This document shows, piece by piece, positions 6,404 through 7,129 of a stretch of 7,129 nucleotides of DNA (the first letter of the stretch is position 1; each line of letters begins with the position of its first letter). The stretch is from JACCTH01 sp050741915 (GTDB lineage Bacteria > Actinomycetota > Acidimicrobiia > Spongiisociales > ZC4RG35), in the NCBI GenBank assembly GCA_050741915.1, contig JBOGEX010000020.1:1-7129 (forward strand), in the 5' to 3' direction. The position numbers were made by a program, and so were the translations under genes. The notes under the pieces are model-generated. The model searched no databases, was not told the origin of the DNA, and saw only the letters and a program-made list of their open reading frames with translations.

Positions 6404-6660
6404 ATCTGGCCATGCCATCCGAGGACGCCGCTCACCTCTTCCAAGTCATCTCCCGCCGCTACCTGAAGGGATCGATCATCCTCACCACCAACCGCGGGGT
6501 CTCGGCCTGGGGCCAGATCTTCGACGACACCGCCGTCGCCGCGGCCATGCTGGACCGATTACTGCATCGCTCCGTCGTCATCGGGATCGATGGCGACAGC
6601 TACCGGATGCGAACCCACCAAGCCCGAGCCGACAAGCTCAGAAAGCAGGTGCAGGCCTAA
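6404..6660 (+). CDS. istB: IS21 helper ATPase IstB, 3' exon
   Basis: This exon supplies the last two bases of codon 176 (Tyr) and residues 177-260. It starts LAMPSEDAAHLFQVISRRY and continues with the sensor-1-like IILTTNRGV, then AAAMLDRLLHRSVV with the expected arginine-finger-type arginines, and GDSYRMR near the end. It stops at TAA 6658-6660. The phase (one base in exon 1, two here) rejoins precisely with 4175. An internal ATG at 6412 could begin a short independent frame, but it lacks a clear ribosome binding site and encodes only the C-terminal part of the ATPase, so I regard it as an exon and not a separate gene. Confidence 0.93.
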
Positions 6661-6674
6661 CCTAAACAACGACC

Positions 6675-6697
6675 AGGGTGAGGAATTTCGATGATCA
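6675..6697 (-). repeat. IS21 right inner terminal repeat
   Basis: This is the inverted partner of 2160-2182, with 19 of 23 positions matching by hand count. It includes GAGGAATTTCGATGATC (6680-6696), the inner of two tandem right-end repeats. Confidence 0.78.
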
Positions 6698-6702
6698 ACC
6701 CT

Positions 6703-6726
6703 GGGGAATTTCGGTGATCGCCGTCA
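6703..6726 (-). repeat. IS21 right outer terminal repeat and probable end
   Basis: GGGGAATTTCGGTGATC (6703-6719) matches the inner repeat at 15 of 17 positions, with a 23-bp period. It is followed by GCCGTCA, whose final CA is the probable IS terminus (TG...CA). No target duplication can be tested because the left terminus is outside the window. Confidence 0.72.
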
Positions 6727-6759
6727 CCCACCAGCCGAAAGGCAGGCAGGGCGCTCCGG

Positions 6760-7129
6760 TCCGACCCCTACACCAAGCTGCGGGGACCCGACCGCCACCT
6801 CTTCTACCAGCTGTACGTGATCATCGACATCTTCAGCCGCTACGTGGTCGGGTGGCTGCTGGCCCGGGCGGAGCGGGCCTACCTCGCCGAACGGCTCCTG
6901 GCCGAGACCATCGCCAAGCAGAACATCACCCGACCTGTTGACCATCCACGCCGACCGGGGGGCGTCGATGGCGTCCCGGCCGGTGGCCTTCCTCCTGGCC
7001 GACCTGGGCGTGACCAAGAGCCACAGCCGACCCCACTGCTCGAACGACAACCCTTACAGCGAAAGCAACTTCAAGACCCTCAAGTACCGGCCCGACTTCC
7101 CCGACCGGTTCGGTTCCTTCGAAGACGCC
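6760..7129 (+). pseudogene. IS3-type DDE transposase fragment, frameshifted, runs off the end
   Basis: Fragment of an integrase-core (rve) transposase. The first part reads TKLRGPDRHLFYQLYVIIDIFSRYVVGW with the first catalytic Asp at 6826-6828. The frame breaks near 6929-6933 (after KQNIT); a loss of two C bases would explain it, since the other frame continues DLLTIHADRG. It then carries Asp 6953-6955 and Glu 7061-7063 (NDNPYSESNFKTLKYRPDFP), with exactly 35 residues between them, the IS3-group spacing. The N-terminal DNA-binding part is missing; homology starts about 35 bases beyond the IS21 right end, so this gene was probably the IS21 insertion target, with its front part upstream of the window. 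The 3' end is cut by the window. Exact family within the IS3-like group is not certain. Confidence 0.8.

Larger units (their letters stand above)
2160..6726 (+). mobile_element. IS21-family insertion sequence interrupted by intron B
   Basis: The two-gene istA-istB order, the near-overlap of the genes and the repeated end sequences identify an IS21-family element. Its right end carries two tandem 17-bp repeats (6680-6696 and 6703-6719) and probably finishes at TCA, 6726. The left end seen here holds only one matching repeat in inverted orientation (2160-2182), beginning inside the apparent 3' tail of intron A. The expected outer left repeat and true left terminus are therefore probably upstream of the window, on the other side of intron A. 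istA is frameshifted, so the element is probably not self-mobile as sequenced. The right boundary is judged from the repeats and the start of unrelated transposase homology, and may be off by several bases. Confidence 0.82.

Noticed and set aside
5295..6665. A 456-codon open frame overlapping the intron B maturase and the istB 3' exon
   Set aside because: It runs out of frame with two strongly supported coding regions and through domain V; its Pro/Arg/His-rich product looks like a GC-rich shadow frame.
6680..6719. Two tandem repeats considered as a minimal CRISPR or iteron array
   Set aside because: Only two units with a 6-base gap, located at an IS21 end where tandem transposase sites are expected.

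Overview
The window is a stack of nested mobile elements in high-GC DNA. All recognisable genes read on the + strand. The GC-rich third positions and the IstA/IstB wording (RFDRM, CPPRRGNRKGVVEK, HLFQVISRRYLKGS, TTNRGV) resemble actinobacterial IS21-family proteins, so an actinomycete chromosome or plasmid is the best guess. That is an inference from recalled family sequences, not a search.

Layout. (1) About 3-2163 is a complete or near-complete group II intron (intron A). It has a structured 5' ribozyme region, a reverse transcriptase/maturase gene (618-2063), domain V (2073-2106) and domain VI (2119-2163). (2) Its 3' end runs directly into the left-end repeat of an IS21-family element (2160-2182). 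(3) Next comes istA (2266-3647), broken by two frameshifts. It is preceded by a long hairpin that buries its ribosome binding site. (4) istB starts two bases after istA but is cut at 4175 by a second, related but clearly different group II intron (intron B, 4176-6403), which carries its own maturase (4777-6297). istB resumes at 6404 and ends at 6660. Removing 4176-6403 rejoins istB in frame and recreates the expected DELGY motif and a 260-residue IstB. (5) The IS21 right end (6675-6726) carries two 17-bp repeats. (6) From about 6760 to the window end lies a frameshifted piece of an IS3-type DDE transposase, running off the edge.

How the parts fit. IstA would be the DDE transposase and IstB its AAA+ ATPase partner. 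As read, istA is not translatable in one piece. IstB can be made only if intron B splices. Both intron maturases are open and keep the catalytic YADD motif, and both ribozymes keep domains V and VI, so the introns look more intact than the IS that hosts them. No CRISPR array, tRNA, rRNA or cargo/defence gene is visible. The most interesting points are the frame-perfect intron in the Walker B region of istB, the second intron placed at the IS end, and the hairpin over the istA start.
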